A stretch of 64,000 nt of DNA, from assembly GCF_000024785.1 (NCBI RefSeq), contig NC_013441.1, positions 4,588,001 through 4,652,000 of the forward strand, read 5' to 3'. The translations under genes were made by a program, and so were the position numbers. Position 1 is the stretch's first letter. Each line of letters starts with the position of its first letter. The notes below the pieces were generated by a model. It did not search any database and was not told the DNA's origin. It saw only the letters and a list, made by a program, of their open reading frames with translations. Origin of the DNA: Gordonia bronchialis DSM 43247 (GTDB lineage: Bacteria; Actinomycetota; Actinomycetes; Mycobacteriales; Mycobacteriaceae). Below are positions 15,447 through 25,195 of the stretch, piece after piece.

Positions 15447-16217
15447 GTGGGTGTCGACGGACTCTCGGTCAGGAGCACCCGGCACCACGGTGTGACGGTG
15501 CTGCACATTGTCGGTCAGCTGAACTCCGCGACGTACCTGACCATCCGTAATGCGATCGCGGCAACCGCGACCGAGACGACCGGAGCAGTGGTCGTGGACG
15601 CGCGATCGATGCGCGCCGCGTCGGATTCGGCGTGGACCGCGCTGAGCAGCGCGGCCTGGCTGGTCCGTGATTGGCCCGATGTGCCGGTCACCGTGGTCGC
15701 CGACGACGCTGCGCGACATCAGCTCGACACCGTCGGGGTGACCCGCCACATCGCCGTCTACGACGACCTCGCGACCGCGCTGGACTCGGTGCGCGCCGAG
15801 AACATGCCCGTGCGCGTCACTCACCGGGCCCGGCACGTGGTTCCACGTGGCATCGCGATGCCCATCGGCGCGGCCCGGCATTTCGTGGCCTCGACACTGC
15901 GCGACTGGCGTCGGCCACGGTACGTGGAACTGGCCCGGATGGTGACGACGGTGCTGGTCAGCAACGTCATCGAGCACACGCGTGACGACCCGGTGGTCCG
16001 AGTCGAATTGCACACGCCGGCACGGCTGGTGGTAGCGGTCGGCGACCACGATCCGCATCTCCCCGCGGTGACCGAGGACCGGCACGGTCACGTCCCGATC
16101 GCGTCGGGCCTGGCACTGCTGACGTCGTTGTCGCATCACTGGGGATGTACCCCCACCGGGTCGGGTAAGACGGTATGGGCGGTGGCCGGTGACCGTGAGG
16201 TCGAGCGGTTCCGCTGA
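15447..16217 (+). CDS. STAS and HATPase two-domain regulator of partner switching
   Basis: The 256-residue protein begins with a STAS-like domain (residues about 1-105) and ends with an anti-sigma-type HATPase (about 125-256; ELARMVTTVLVSNVIEHT resembles the N-box with a proper Asn). Fusions of this type act in SigF/SigB partner-switching networks, combining antagonist and kinase roles. The GTG at 15447 was chosen because AGAGAGG lies 6 nt upstream; GTG 15441 is close. The STAS phosphorylation loop lacks the canonical DS-x-G. A SigF promoter upstream makes it part of a feedback loop. Its direct partner cannot be told from sequence. Confidence 0.7.
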   Translation: MGVDGLSVRSTRHHGVTVLHIVGQLNSATYLTIRNAIAATATETTGAVVVDARSMRAASDSAWTALSSAAWLVRDWPDVPVTVVADDAARHQLDTVGVTRHIAVYDDLATALDSVRAENMPVRVTHRARHVVPRGIAMPIGAARHFVASTLRDWRRPRYVELARMVTTVLVSNVIEHTRDDPVVRVELHTPARLVVAVGDHDPHLPAVTEDRHGHVPIASGLALLTSLSHHWGCTPTGSGKTVWAVAGDREVERFR

Positions 16218-16329
16218 ACCTCCGACAACAGCGGGCCGAGGCGGCCGCATACTCGAGGCCGACTGCGTCGGCTGAGAAGAAACTGAGTCGAGCACCCATC
16301 CGTTCGGGCATCGCGCCCGAACAACCGGC

Positions 16330-17064
16330 ATGAATCACACAACCCGTCCTCCTGTCCGACGCTGGATTGCCGCGCTGGTCTGCGTCTTCGGCGCACTCGG
16401 TACGAGCGTCGCGCTCAACGCGGCACCCGCATCAGCCGCCCCCGGATGCCCCGACGTGCAGGTGATCTTCGCGCGTGGCACCGTCGAACCGGCACCGCCG
16501 GTCGGCCTGACCGGGCTCGCGTACGCGGAGGCGCTGCGTTCCCAGCTGCCCGGCCGGTCGGTCGCGGTGAAGGGTGTCGACTATGCGGCGAGCGACCAGT
16601 TCAACAACCGCGTGAAGTTCGTCCGCAGCGTCGCCGACGGTGTCCGCGCGGCCCAGCGTGAGGTGACCACGACCGCCCGGAACTGCCCGAACACCCGGAT
16701 CGCACTCGGCGGGTACTCGCAGGGTGCGGTGGTTGCCGGATATGCGACGAGCGGCAAGATCGCCATCCCCGATCGCTACCGCCAGTACGAGTCGGAGGTG
16801 CCACCGCCGCTGCCCGCGAGCGTCACCCGGCACATCGCCGCGATCGTCCTGTTCGGCGCACCGTCGGACCGCTTCATCACCGACATCGGCGCGCCGCCGG
16901 TGCGGGTCGGAGCGCCCTACGCCGGCCGCACGGTGAAGTACTGCATCCCCACCGACACCATCTGCAACGGCGCTCCGGTCGGCGGACCGAACGCCTCGCA
17001 CGTCCTCTACACGGTCAACGGCATGGCGTTCGACGCCGCGCGGTTCACCGTTCGCCGACTCTGA
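16330..17064 (+). CDS. Secreted cutinase-family serine esterase
   Basis: The 244-residue protein has a signal peptide (basic start, hydrophobic core, cleavage near ASAAPG at about residue 36). The mature part is a cutinase-fold hydrolase: nucleophile in GGYSQGA, catalytic Asp in PTDTICNG and His in NASHVLYTVNGM, with paired Cys near both ends. Mycobacterial relatives are phospholipases or thioesterases acting on cell-wall or membrane lipids. A second, closely similar copy lies at 28621. No ribosome site is strong; the ATG at 16330 gives a good signal peptide. Confidence 0.88.
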   Translation: MNHTTRPPVRRWIAALVCVFGALGTSVALNAAPASAAPGCPDVQVIFARGTVEPAPPVGLTGLAYAEALRSQLPGRSVAVKGVDYAASDQFNNRVKFVRSVADGVRAAQREVTTTARNCPNTRIALGGYSQGAVVAGYATSGKIAIPDRYRQYESEVPPPLPASVTRHIAAIVLFGAPSDRFITDIGAPPVRVGAPYAGRTVKYCIPTDTICNGAPVGGPNASHVLYTVNGMAFDAARFTVRRL

Positions 17065-17125
17065 GCGCAGGCGCGAGGAGCGTCGTGGGGCGGCGTTGTC
17101 GACCCTCGTCCGCAAATCGAGTGGC

Positions 17126-18498
17126 TCAGGGGGCCGGCAGCGGTGGCCACCCGGCCGGGCCATCCGACCCGGCCGGATAGTCGTCGAGCGGAACCTTCTC
17201 GTCTGCCCAGGCATCGATGATCGGTGCGACGATGCGCCAGCATTGTTCGGCCGCGTCGCCGCGCACTGCGAGGGTGGCGTCGCCGTCGAGGATCCCGGAG
17301 AGCACCTCCGCGTAGGCGTGCACCGATCCGGACCCGAGGTCGGCGCTGAGCTCGGCGGGCTTCAGTTCGAACGGATGGGTGCCGTTGTGCACGTCGATGT
17401 GCAGCGACATCACGTCCGGGCCGAACCGGAACCGCAACACGTCGGGCGTCGTCTGCCCGCTGAACTGCTCGGGAAGGTGACGGACGGGGCGGAAGGTGAG
17501 AGCGATCTCGCGTACGGCCGGCTCCAGCGCCTTGCCCGAGCGCAGCGTGAAAGGCACCCCCTGCCAGCGGTCGGTGCGGACCTCGAAGGTGGCCTCGGCC
17601 AGTGTCTCGGTGTTGCGGGCGGGGTCGACGCCGTCCTCGTCGACGTAGGCGGGCAATCGCTTGCCGTCGATCTCGCCGGCGGTGTAGCGCGCTCGCCGCG
17701 ACGAGGTGAGTGGGTCGTCGTCCCAGACGTGGGTAGCGCGAAGCGCCGCCGCGGTTGCATCACGCAGATCGCTTTACCCAACGACGCCGGCGGATCCATT
17801 GCGACCACGGCGAGCAACTCGAGCAGATGGCTCTGCAGCATGTCCCTGAGCGCGCCGGACTTGTCGTAGTAGCCGGCTCGGCCCTCGAGGCCCAGCGTCT
17901 CGTCGTAGCGGATCACCACCGACTCGACGTGCTCGGCCGACCACACCGGCTCGAAGACGCGATTGGCGAATCGCACGCCGAACAGGTCGAGCAGAATCGA
18001 CTGTCCCAGAAAGTGATCCACCCGGAACACCTGATTCTCCGGGACCAGGGCTGTGAGCAACTCGTTGAACTCGCGTGCGCTGGCCTCATCGGTGCCGAAC
18101 GGCTTCTCCGGCGCGAGGATGGTTCCGTCGGGGATCTCGACGTCGCGCATCGCCTGGCACGACGTCTGGGCCACCGCGGGTGGCACGGCGAAGTAGAGCA
18201 CCGCGCGGCCCTGCGTGGCGTCGAAGACCGTGCGCAGCCCGTCGGCCGCGGTGATGTCGGCCCGCAGGTAGGAGGTCGCATCGGCGAGTGACCGCGCGGT
18301 GGGCCCCGCGTCGTCGCCGAAGGCGTCACGCACGGTGGTGCGCCAATCGTCGCCGGACATCTCGCGCCGCCCCACGCCGACGAGACGCACCTCGCGGTCG
18401 GGTTCGAGGGTGAGCAACTGTCCGAGTGCCGGCAACAGCAGCCGAGCGGTCAGGTCGCCGGTGGCACCACAGATGAACAGCGTCGTCGTCTCGGCCAT
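17126..18498 (-). pseudogene. zwf: Glucose-6-phosphate 1-dehydrogenase, one frameshift
   Basis: The two frames together give a near full-length enzyme of about 457 residues. The N-terminal part has the NADP-binding LFICGATGDLTARLLLPAL, EKPFGTDEASA and the active-site RVDHFLGQ; the C-terminal part continues from RLPAYVDEDGVDP to the stop at 17126. The frame breaks near 17771: the coding strand reads AAAGCGAT where AAAGGCGAT would restore the frame, a one-base loss in a GG. The enzyme starts the oxidative pentose phosphate pathway. Given the intact remainder and similar breaks elsewhere, a sequencing error is as likely as a real defect. The start is the ATG at 18498. Confidence 0.8.
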
Positions 18499-18578
18499 AT
18501 CCGACGGTAGCCCCGATTCACTGCACCGAGCCACCACCGAATCACAGCCTCATATCGCGTTGGGCCACAATCGGACAG

Positions 18579-20360
18579 ATGAGCACTCCCATCGCGGACT
18601 ACGCCATCGTCGGCGATTGCCGCACCGCCGCGCTGATCTCACGTTCGGGCGACGTGGACTGGCTGTGCCTGCCGCGATTCGACTCGGCGTCGATCTTCGG
18701 TGCGCTGCTCGGCACGCACGAGCACGGCAGCTGGCGGCTGGCGCCGCTCGACCCGGATGCCCGCGCCACCCGCCGATATGACGGCGACACCCTCATCCTG
18801 GTGACCCGCTGGGAGACCTCGACCGGGGTGGCCGAGGTACGCGAGTTCATGCCCATCGACGGGGGCAGCGTCGATCTCATCCGACGGGTCGTCGGCATCT
18901 CGGGGCACGTCGAGTTCGGCACCGCACTGCGCATGCGCTTCGACTACGCCCGCGCGGTGCCGTGGGTGCGGCAGGTCGGAGATGACCGCGGGCCGGCGCT
19001 GCGTGCGATCGCCGGCCCCGACGCCGTCATCGTGCGTGGCGTCGAACTGCACGCCGACGGCACCGTGCATCGCGGCCAGTTCACCGTGGAGCCCAGCATC
19101 ACCGTCGACCTGACGCTCAGCTGGTATCACTCGTATCGAACCGAGCCGAAACCGATCGACGTCGGCGCCGTCCTCGAGCACACCGGGCGATGGTGGACGA
19201 CGTGGGCGAGCCGCATCGATCACAGCGGGCCGCATCACGACGAGGTGGTGCGGTCGTTGGTGGTGCTACGCGCCCTGAGCAACCTCGACACCGGCGGCAT
19301 CGTCGCCGCCGCCACCACCCCACTGCCCGAACAGTTCGGCGGATCGCGCAATTGGGACTACCGCTACGTCTGGCTGCGGGACGCCTCACTGACGCTCGAA
19401 GTCCTTGTCCGACACGGCTTTCTGCACGTCGCCGAACACTGGCGGATGTGGTTGCTACGCGGGATCGCCGGGAAGTCCGACGAACTGCAGATCATGTACG
19501 GCATCGCCGGTGAACGCGACCTGCCCGAACGCGAACTGACCAGTCTCCCCGGCTACGACGGCGCGGCACCGGTCCGGGTGGGCAACGGCGCCGTCGACCA
19601 GTACCAGGGCGACGTGGTCGGCGAGGTGATGGTGGGCCTCGAAGCCGCGCGCGACGCCGGGCTCGCCGAGACCTCGTTGTCGTGGTCACTGCAGAAGTCG
19701 TTGCTGGAGTTGGTGGAGTCGCGGATGGAGCGGCCCGACAACGGGATCTGGGAGATCCGCGGGGAACCCCGGATGTTCACCCAGTCGCGGGCGATGATCT
19801 GGGCGGCCTTCGATCGTGGGGTGCGCGCGGTGGAGACCTGGGGGCTGGAGGGTTCGGTCGACCACTGGCGTGAGCTGCGCGACCGGATACGCGACGAGAT
19901 CGACTCCGACGGCGTCGACCCGCATACCGGGCGGTTCGTCCAGTACGCGGGTACCGACGAGGTGGATGCGTCGTTGTTGCTGCTGCCCCAGGTGGGGTTC
20001 TGCGCGGCCGACGACCCGCGCATGCTGGCCACCGTCGCCGAGATCGAACGCACCCTGATGCGCGGCGGACTGGTTCACCGCTACCGCACGTCATCGGGCG
20101 TCGACGGCCTCGCCGGCGACGAACACCCCTTCCTCGCATGTACGTTCTGGCTGGTCACCCAGTACGCGATGAGCGGACGTCACGACGACGCGCACATGCT
20201 CATGGCGCGGGCCTGCACCACCGCCAATGATGTGGGTCTGTTCGCCGAGGAGTACGACGTCGACGGGCACCGGCAGGTGGGCAACACCCCACAGGCGCTT
20301 TCGCATCTCGCCGCGGTTCGGGCGGCCGACGCGCTCGGGGCGCATCATGTGAACACCTGA
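18579..20360 (+). CDS. Glycoside hydrolase family 15 protein (glucoamylase/trehalase-like)
   Basis: The 593-residue protein has the DUF5911-type N-terminal domain (IADYAIVGDCRTAALISRSG) and an (alpha/alpha)6 barrel with NWDYRYVWLRDAS, the acidic segment IWEIRG and the C-terminal EEYDVDG-RQVGNTPQALSH. Actinobacterial proteins of this type include mycobacterial GH15 trehalases. It would release glucose from trehalose or other alpha-glucosides in the cytoplasm; no signal peptide is seen. It is divergent from zwf with 80 bp between start codons, a link from glucose release to the pentose phosphate pathway. Confidence 0.85.
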   Translation: MSTPIADYAIVGDCRTAALISRSGDVDWLCLPRFDSASIFGALLGTHEHGSWRLAPLDPDARATRRYDGDTLILVTRWETSTGVAEVREFMPIDGGSVDLIRRVVGISGHVEFGTALRMRFDYARAVPWVRQVGDDRGPALRAIAGPDAVIVRGVELHADGTVHRGQFTVEPSITVDLTLSWYHSYRTEPKPIDVGAVLEHTGRWWTTWASRIDHSGPHHDEVVRSLVVLRALSNLDTGGIVAAATTPLPEQFGGSRNWDYRYVWLRDASLTLEVLVRHGFLHVAEHWRMWLLRGIAGKSDELQIMYGIAGERDLPERELTSLPGYDGAAPVRVGNGAVDQYQGDVVGEVMVGLEAARDAGLAETSLSWSLQKSLLELVESRMERPDNGIWEIRGEPRMFTQSRAMIWAAFDRGVRAVETWGLEGSVDHWRELRDRIRDEIDSDGVDPHTGRFVQYAGTDEVDASLLLLPQVGFCAADDPRMLATVAEIERTLMRGGLVHRYRTSSGVDGLAGDEHPFLACTFWLVTQYAMSGRHDDAHMLMARACTTANDVGLFAEEYDVDGHRQVGNTPQALSHLAAVRAADALGAHHVNT

Positions 20361-20397
20361 CACACCGATCCGGGCGCATCGGCGATGATGGGACCTG

Positions 20398-21612
20398 ATG
20401 TCCACGCCGAAGATCGCGCCGACGACCGGGTTCGACCGGCTGTTCCCGGCATCGTGGCGTCGGCTCGACGACACCGATCCGGTGGGACCGCTGTGGCGGG
20501 CCGCGCAGATCTTCCGGCTTGCGTCGTTCGCCTACGCCCTGGGGTTCCAGATCGTCATCAACGGCGACCTCGACCGGCCCGGTCTCACCTGGGTGCTGTT
20601 CGGCCTGATGACCGCGGCCAACGTGTGGTGGGCGGCCGGGTATCTGATCGGCTTCGGGCGTCGATGGTGGTTCGTCGCCATCGAGGTGGCCGTCTCGGCG
20701 GTGCTGATGCTGTCCACGTCCTATGTGGCCGACACGGCCTGGGTGGCGTCGAATCAGACGTGGCCAACCACCTTGTGGATGACCAACGCGGTGTTGTCGT
20801 CGGCGCTGGTCGGCGGAGCGATGTGGGGCGTGATTGCGGCTGCCGTGATCGGCGCGGCCAACCTGTACGTCAAGGGCGACATCGTCTGGAACTTCGGACG
20901 CAACGCCACTCTGCTACTGCTGCTGATGACCGGACTGGCGGTGGGGCTCGCGGCCTCACGCGCGCGCCTGACCCACCAGCGGATGACAGCCGCGATCCGC
21001 GCCGCAGCGCAGGCCACCGAACGCGAACGACTCGCCCGCGAGGTCCACGACGGGGTCCTGCAGGTGCTCGCGCTCGTCGCCCGGCGGGGCACCGAGATCG
21101 GTGGCGACGCCGCAGCGCTCGCGCATCTGGCCGCCGAGCAGGAGACGCGCCTTCGCAAACTGATCGCCGCCCAACCCGATTCTGTCCCAACGGAATTCGA
21201 CGGCGACCGGAAGACCGTCGACCTGGGTGCGCGTCTGCGGGATCTGGGTGACGACGCGACCTCGGTGAGCACGCCGTCGGACCCGGTTCCGGTGCCCGAA
21301 CCTACGGCCACCGAACTGCTCGCCGTCGTCGCCAACATCCTGGACAACACCCGACACCACGCCGGTGCGGGCGCACGCAGCTTCCTGCTCCTCGAGGACC
21401 TCGGTGACGAGGTGGTGATCAGCGTCCGCGACAACGGTGTCGGTATCGCACCCGGCCGGCTCGACGAGGCGCGGGCAGAGGGCAGGATGGGTATCGCGCG
21501 GTCGATCGTCGGGCGGGTCGAGGACCTCGGCGGGCGGGCCGCGCTCCAGACCGCCCCGGGGTCGGGGACGGAATGGGAGTTGACGATTCCGGTGCAGGAG
21601 GGTCGCCGCTGA
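20398..21612 (+). CDS. MacS-family sensor histidine kinase
   Basis: The 404-residue protein has an N-terminal membrane domain with about five or six helices (residues 40-190) and a NarL-type kinase core. The phospho-acceptor is in ERLAREVHDGVLQVL, and the ATPase domain has VVANILDNTRHHA (N-box) and VRDNGVGI (G-box). It should phosphorylate the response regulator encoded immediately downstream (stop and start overlap by one base, TGATG). Related actinobacterial MacS/DevS-type pairs control cell envelope and stress genes; the stimulus is not known. Confidence 0.88.
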   Translation: MSTPKIAPTTGFDRLFPASWRRLDDTDPVGPLWRAAQIFRLASFAYALGFQIVINGDLDRPGLTWVLFGLMTAANVWWAAGYLIGFGRRWWFVAIEVAVSAVLMLSTSYVADTAWVASNQTWPTTLWMTNAVLSSALVGGAMWGVIAAAVIGAANLYVKGDIVWNFGRNATLLLLLMTGLAVGLAASRARLTHQRMTAAIRAAAQATERERLAREVHDGVLQVLALVARRGTEIGGDAAALAHLAAEQETRLRKLIAAQPDSVPTEFDGDRKTVDLGARLRDLGDDATSVSTPSDPVPVPEPTATELLAVVANILDNTRHHAGAGARSFLLLEDLGDEVVISVRDNGVGIAPGRLDEARAEGRMGIARSIVGRVEDLGGRAALQTAPGSGTEWELTIPVQEGRR

Positions 21613-22262
21613 TGAGTACGCAACCGGTGCGGGTGATGGTGGTCGACGACCACCCGATGTGGCGCGACGGCGTCGCCCGTGACCTCGCCGACGAGGGTTT
21701 CGACGTGGTGGCCACCGCCGACGGTGTTCGCGCCGCCACCAGCCGGGCCGCGGCGGTGCGGCCCGACGTGGTGCTCATGGACATGCAGATGCCCGACGGC
21801 ACCGGCGCCACGGCCACCGCCGAACTGCTCAAGGTGTGCCCCGAGGCGCACGTCCTGGTGCTCTCGGCCTCCGACGAACGCGACGACGTGCTCGACGCGA
21901 TCAAAGCCGGAGCCACCGGCTATCTGGTGAAGAGCGCCCAGCGCTCCGAGCTGGTCGCGGCGGTCCACGCCACCGCCGACGGGCAGGCGGTGTTCACGCC
22001 GGGCCTGGCCGGGCTGGTGCTCGGCGAGTACCGCCGGATCGCCCGCTCCCCGGGCCCCGAGACACCCGTGCTCACCGAGCGCGAAACCCAGGTGTTGCGC
22101 GAGGTGGCGAAGGGACTGTCGTCGCGGCAGATCGCCAACCGGCTCGCCATCAGCCCGCGGACCGTCGAGAACCACGTGGGCGCCACGCTGCGCAAACTGC
22201 AGCTGGCCAACCGGGTGGAGTTGACGCGGTACGCCATCGAACACGGGCTCGACACAGACTGA
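21612..22262 (+). CDS. NarL/FixJ-type response regulator
   Basis: The 216-residue protein has a receiver domain (VMVVDDHPMWRDG, phospho-acceptor Asp in DVVLMDMQMP, Lys in YLVKSAQ) and a LuxR-type DNA-binding domain (LTEREVQ-like LTERETQVLREVAKGLSSRQIANRL). It overlaps the histidine kinase stop by one base and is clearly its partner. Target genes are unknown; the neighbouring DUF2339 gene is possible. Confidence 0.9.
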   Translation: MSTQPVRVMVVDDHPMWRDGVARDLADEGFDVVATADGVRAATSRAAAVRPDVVLMDMQMPDGTGATATAELLKVCPEAHVLVLSASDERDDVLDAIKAGATGYLVKSAQRSELVAAVHATADGQAVFTPGLAGLVLGEYRRIARSPGPETPVLTERETQVLREVAKGLSSRQIANRLAISPRTVENHVGATLRKLQLANRVELTRYAIEHGLDTD

Positions 22263-22300
22263 CCTCGCTGAGAGTCCACCGGGTGTGACACACGGACTCC

Positions 22301-22360
22301 CGCTTATTGATTTCCTTCCCGCTTATTGGATCCAATCGGCGGGAAGGAAACCAATAAGCG
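22301..22360. repeat. Long intergenic hairpin repeat, copy 1
   Basis: Left arm 22301-22322 and right arm 22339-22360 pair with 21 of 22 bases; the 16-nt loop holds the palindrome TTGGATCCAA. It follows the response regulator stop by 38 nt. The right arm and flank (GGAAACCA, then GAACTCGGGGA) recur in the hairpin at 43281-43384, so this seems to be a dispersed element and may also end transcription. Confidence 0.7.
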
Positions 22361-22485
22361 CGAACTCGGGGAGACCCGTCAGACCTGAGCCCGACACCGT
22401 GGACGCGACCGCACGGCCCACTACCCAAGCGATCTGGGTAGATCTACACATGTTCGGCGACGACGCAGAACCGACGCTGGAGTAC

Positions 22486-24489
22486 ATGACTGCCACCAAC
22501 CCACTCGACGCCACACCGGCCGGCGCGCTGGACCGGATTCGCGGGGAGTTCGCCGACATCAGCCGCCGCATGACGACGGTGTCCACCGAGCTCACCGAGC
22601 TGCAGAGACTCATCACCGCCCCCGCACCCGCCGTACCCGGTCCGCCACCACCGCCCTCAACCCCATACCCCTCGACCCCATATCCCTCGACCACTGCGGG
22701 CTTCGTCCCGCCGAACGTCGTGTCAACACCTCGCCACGTGCCACCGGTGCCGCCGCAACCCCGCCTGTTCCCGGCGACCGCCGCGCACCCGTACCCCGGC
22801 CCGCCCGCACACCTCCCCCCACGTCCATATGCACCGCCGTTCACTCCGGTTCCGGCGCCGCGCAAGCCGTCCACCCCGCTGTCCGAGCGGATCGCGGCCG
22901 CCACCGAACGCGGACTGATCGGCAAGATCCTCGCCGGTGTGGGCGTGGCCATCACGCTCATCGGCGTGGTGCTGCTCCTGGTCCTGGCCGCCCAGGCCGG
23001 CGTGCTGCGCCCAGAGATCCGGGTCGCCGGTGGCGCCGTGCTCGCGGCCGTGTTGTTCGGACTCGGCGTGTGGCTCGGCGGTAAACCCGAGAAGCGCTCC
23101 GGCGCATCGGCTCTCGTCGCCACCGGAGTGGCCGCCGCCCTGTTCGACGTCCTCGCCGCAACGGCGATCTACCACTGGCTGCCCGCCTACGCTGCGATAG
23201 TCGTGGCCGCGGTGATCGCCGCGGGTGGGCTGAGGGTCGCGCACGTGTGGAGCAGTCAGGCCCTCGGTCTGATGGTCAGCATCCCGCTGATGGCCCTCGC
23301 ACCGTTCCTCACCGGCGGAGCCGACGAACTGCTGATCGGATTCCTGCTGGTGTACGTGGCTGCGACATTGTGGATTCAATTGGGCCGCAATTGGATTGCC
23401 ATGCACGCGGTCAACACCGCGGCGTCCACGCTCCCGCTGCTCTTCGTGGTGGTGTTCACTCCCGAGGTCGACCGCTGGTTCTTCACGGTCGCCGTGGTCA
23501 CGAATGTCGTTCTGGCCGTGGGTTCGTCGATCGCACTCATGCCGTCATCGAGGGAACCCATCGTCGCGGCGCTGATCGCCGCGGTCTCGATCATCCCGAT
23601 GATCGGGGCCGCCAACGTCACCGGCGAGATCGTCGCAGCGTCGATCCTCGGCGGCATCACCGTCGTACTCGTGCTCATCGCTCTCGCCGGCGCCGGGCTG
23701 CCCGGGGTCAACCGGGAGGTCCGCGTGGTCTGGCTCTCGAGCGCCGCCGTCACCGCACTCACCGCGGCCGGCACCGTCCTGGACGGCTTCGGCATGAGCG
23801 TCGCCGTCGCCGGAATCGCCGTCGTCACTGGAATCGCCGCCGTCACCGCGGTGACGTCGGTGTCCGCCAAGGACCTCGGGGTGCCGCTGCGGATCATCGC
23901 GACGGTGTTCACCGGCCTTGCACTGCTGTCCACCGCCGCCTCCGGATCGCTGGCCCAGTTGTTCGTCGTCGACGCCCTACCGACCTCCGAGCAAGTGCTG
24001 CTGCTGGTGGTCGTGGCGCTCACCCTGGCCGCCGTCGCCGTGCTCACCTACACGTGGGGACAGGCCGCGGGTCACCAGCAGCAGACCATCGCGATCGTCG
24101 GCAGTCTGTTCGCGCTGTGGCTGGTCACGCTGGGCTGCGTGGGGCTCGGCACGCTCATCGGTGCGGGCACCGACGCCGGTATCCGGGGCGGTCACGCGGC
24201 CGCCACCATCGTCTGGGTGCTGGCTGCCGCCGTCGGTCTGCTGTGGGCCCGCCGGCAGCGAGGTGGTTCACGCGCCGTCACCCTGACCGCGAGCTTGGCG
24301 GTCATCGCCGCCGCCGTGGCCAAACTGTTCCTCTTCGACCTGGCTGCACTCGACGGCGTGTTCCGGGTGATCGCGTTCATCGTCGTCGGATTGCTGCTGC
24401 TCTCGCTGGGTGTGGCCTATGCGCAGTCGCTGAGCTCCGACGAGCGGGACGGCCACCCGGTCGCCGCCCCCCTGACCCGACACAACTGA
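22486..24489 (+). CDS. DUF2339 multi-span membrane protein
   Basis: The 667-residue protein starts with a short coiled-coil-like segment (FADISRRMTTVSTELTELQ), then a proline-rich linker with PYPSTPYPST repeats (residues about 45-125), then many hydrophobic helices typical of DUF2339. The function of the family is unknown. The ATG at 22486 has GGAG 4 nt upstream; ATG 22450 is also possible. The frame is open to 22285 but that part is the hairpin repeat. It follows the two-component pair, though separated by the repeat. Confidence 0.75.
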   Translation: MTATNPLDATPAGALDRIRGEFADISRRMTTVSTELTELQRLITAPAPAVPGPPPPPSTPYPSTPYPSTTAGFVPPNVVSTPRHVPPVPPQPRLFPATAAHPYPGPPAHLPPRPYAPPFTPVPAPRKPSTPLSERIAAATERGLIGKILAGVGVAITLIGVVLLLVLAAQAGVLRPEIRVAGGAVLAAVLFGLGVWLGGKPEKRSGASALVATGVAAALFDVLAATAIYHWLPAYAAIVVAAVIAAGGLRVAHVWSSQALGLMVSIPLMALAPFLTGGADELLIGFLLVYVAATLWIQLGRNWIAMHAVNTAASTLPLLFVVVFTPEVDRWFFTVAVVTNVVLAVGSSIALMPSSREPIVAALIAAVSIIPMIGAANVTGEIVAASILGGITVVLVLIALAGAGLPGVNREVRVVWLSSAAVTALTAAGTVLDGFGMSVAVAGIAVVTGIAAVTAVTSVSAKDLGVPLRIIATVFTGLALLSTAASGSLAQLFVVDALPTSEQVLLLVVVALTLAAVAVLTYTWGQAAGHQQQTIAIVGSLFALWLVTLGCVGLGTLIGAGTDAGIRGGHAAATIVWVLAAAVGLLWARRQRGGSRAVTLTASLAVIAAAVAKLFLFDLAALDGVFRVIAFIVVGLLLLSLGVAYAQSLSSDERDGHPVAAPLTRHN

Positions 24490-24503
24490 CACCCCCACGC
24501 GAC

Positions 24504-24537
24504 CGGGGCGCCGCACCGATCATCGTGCGGCGCCCCG
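24504..24537. terminator. Bidirectional hairpin terminator
   Basis: A perfect 13-bp stem (CGGGGCGCCGCAC and its complement) closes an 8-nt loop between the convergent DUF2339 and hydrolase genes. Confidence 0.7.
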
Positions 24538-24543
24538 ACCGCG

Positions 24544-25044
24544 TCACATCTGGGCGATGACCCTGCCCACCTGTCCGTCGAACTGATGCCCGCCCGTGTC
24601 ATGGGTGACCACCCGCGCCGACGGCAACCGCGCCGCATTGAGTGCGAGGTGCTCGAACGGGACCTCCGCGTCGTCGCGGCAATGATGCAGTGTCAGCGTC
24701 GCGGAAGGCTCGGGACCGTCGAAGGCGTAGTCGGCGACATCCCAGCCGTCGGGTCCCCAGTCGGGCATGGCGAGTGCCACCACCGGCGGCCACACGCGAG
24801 ATTCGGCGGCGAGCACATGCAACAGGACCGACGCCCCGAACGAGTGCGCGATCACCAGATCCGACGCGCCGAGACCGGTCAGGCGGTCACGGATCGCCGC
24901 AGCCCATGTGGGAAGCGACATGTCGTCGGCGGGGATCACCGGGTAGTCGAGCGTCGCGTCGAGCCGGTCACCGAAGGCGTGTGCCAGCGGCCGGTCCTCA
25001 TCCTCACCGCCGGCGCCGTGAACGAACAGCAGACGTCTGGGCAT
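24544..25044 (-). CDS. Small alpha/beta hydrolase
   Basis: The 166-residue protein looks like a compact RBBP9/YdeN-type hydrolase. The strand and oxyanion loop LLFVHGAGG open the protein; the nucleophile is in IAHSFGAS, the acid probably in HHCRDDAEVP and the His in THDTGGHQF. The substrate is unknown. The ATG at 25044 has AGGAG 5 nt upstream. It is divergent from the YciI gene. Confidence 0.75.
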   Translation of the reverse strand: MPRRLLFVHGAGGEDEDRPLAHAFGDRLDATLDYPVIPADDMSLPTWAAAIRDRLTGLGASDLVIAHSFGASVLLHVLAAESRVWPPVVALAMPDWGPDGWDVADYAFDGPEPSATLTLHHCRDDAEVPFEHLALNAARLPSARVVTHDTGGHQFDGQVGRVIAQM

Positions 25045-25195
25045 CGCATCTCCTCTCGTATTCCGATGGGTAGACCGAACCGACGCCAGAAAATCATCGA
25101 CGACTTTCTGCCGACGCGATGTCGAGAACGTCGATCCGGTTCCGTCTCCCTGATGAACGCGGCCACAATGGTCGCGTCGGACCAAGGAGACAACG

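Noticed and set aside
22285..22485. N-terminal extension of the DUF2339 protein
   Set aside because: The extra codons would be encoded by the hairpin repeat; a later start gives the family's usual beginning.
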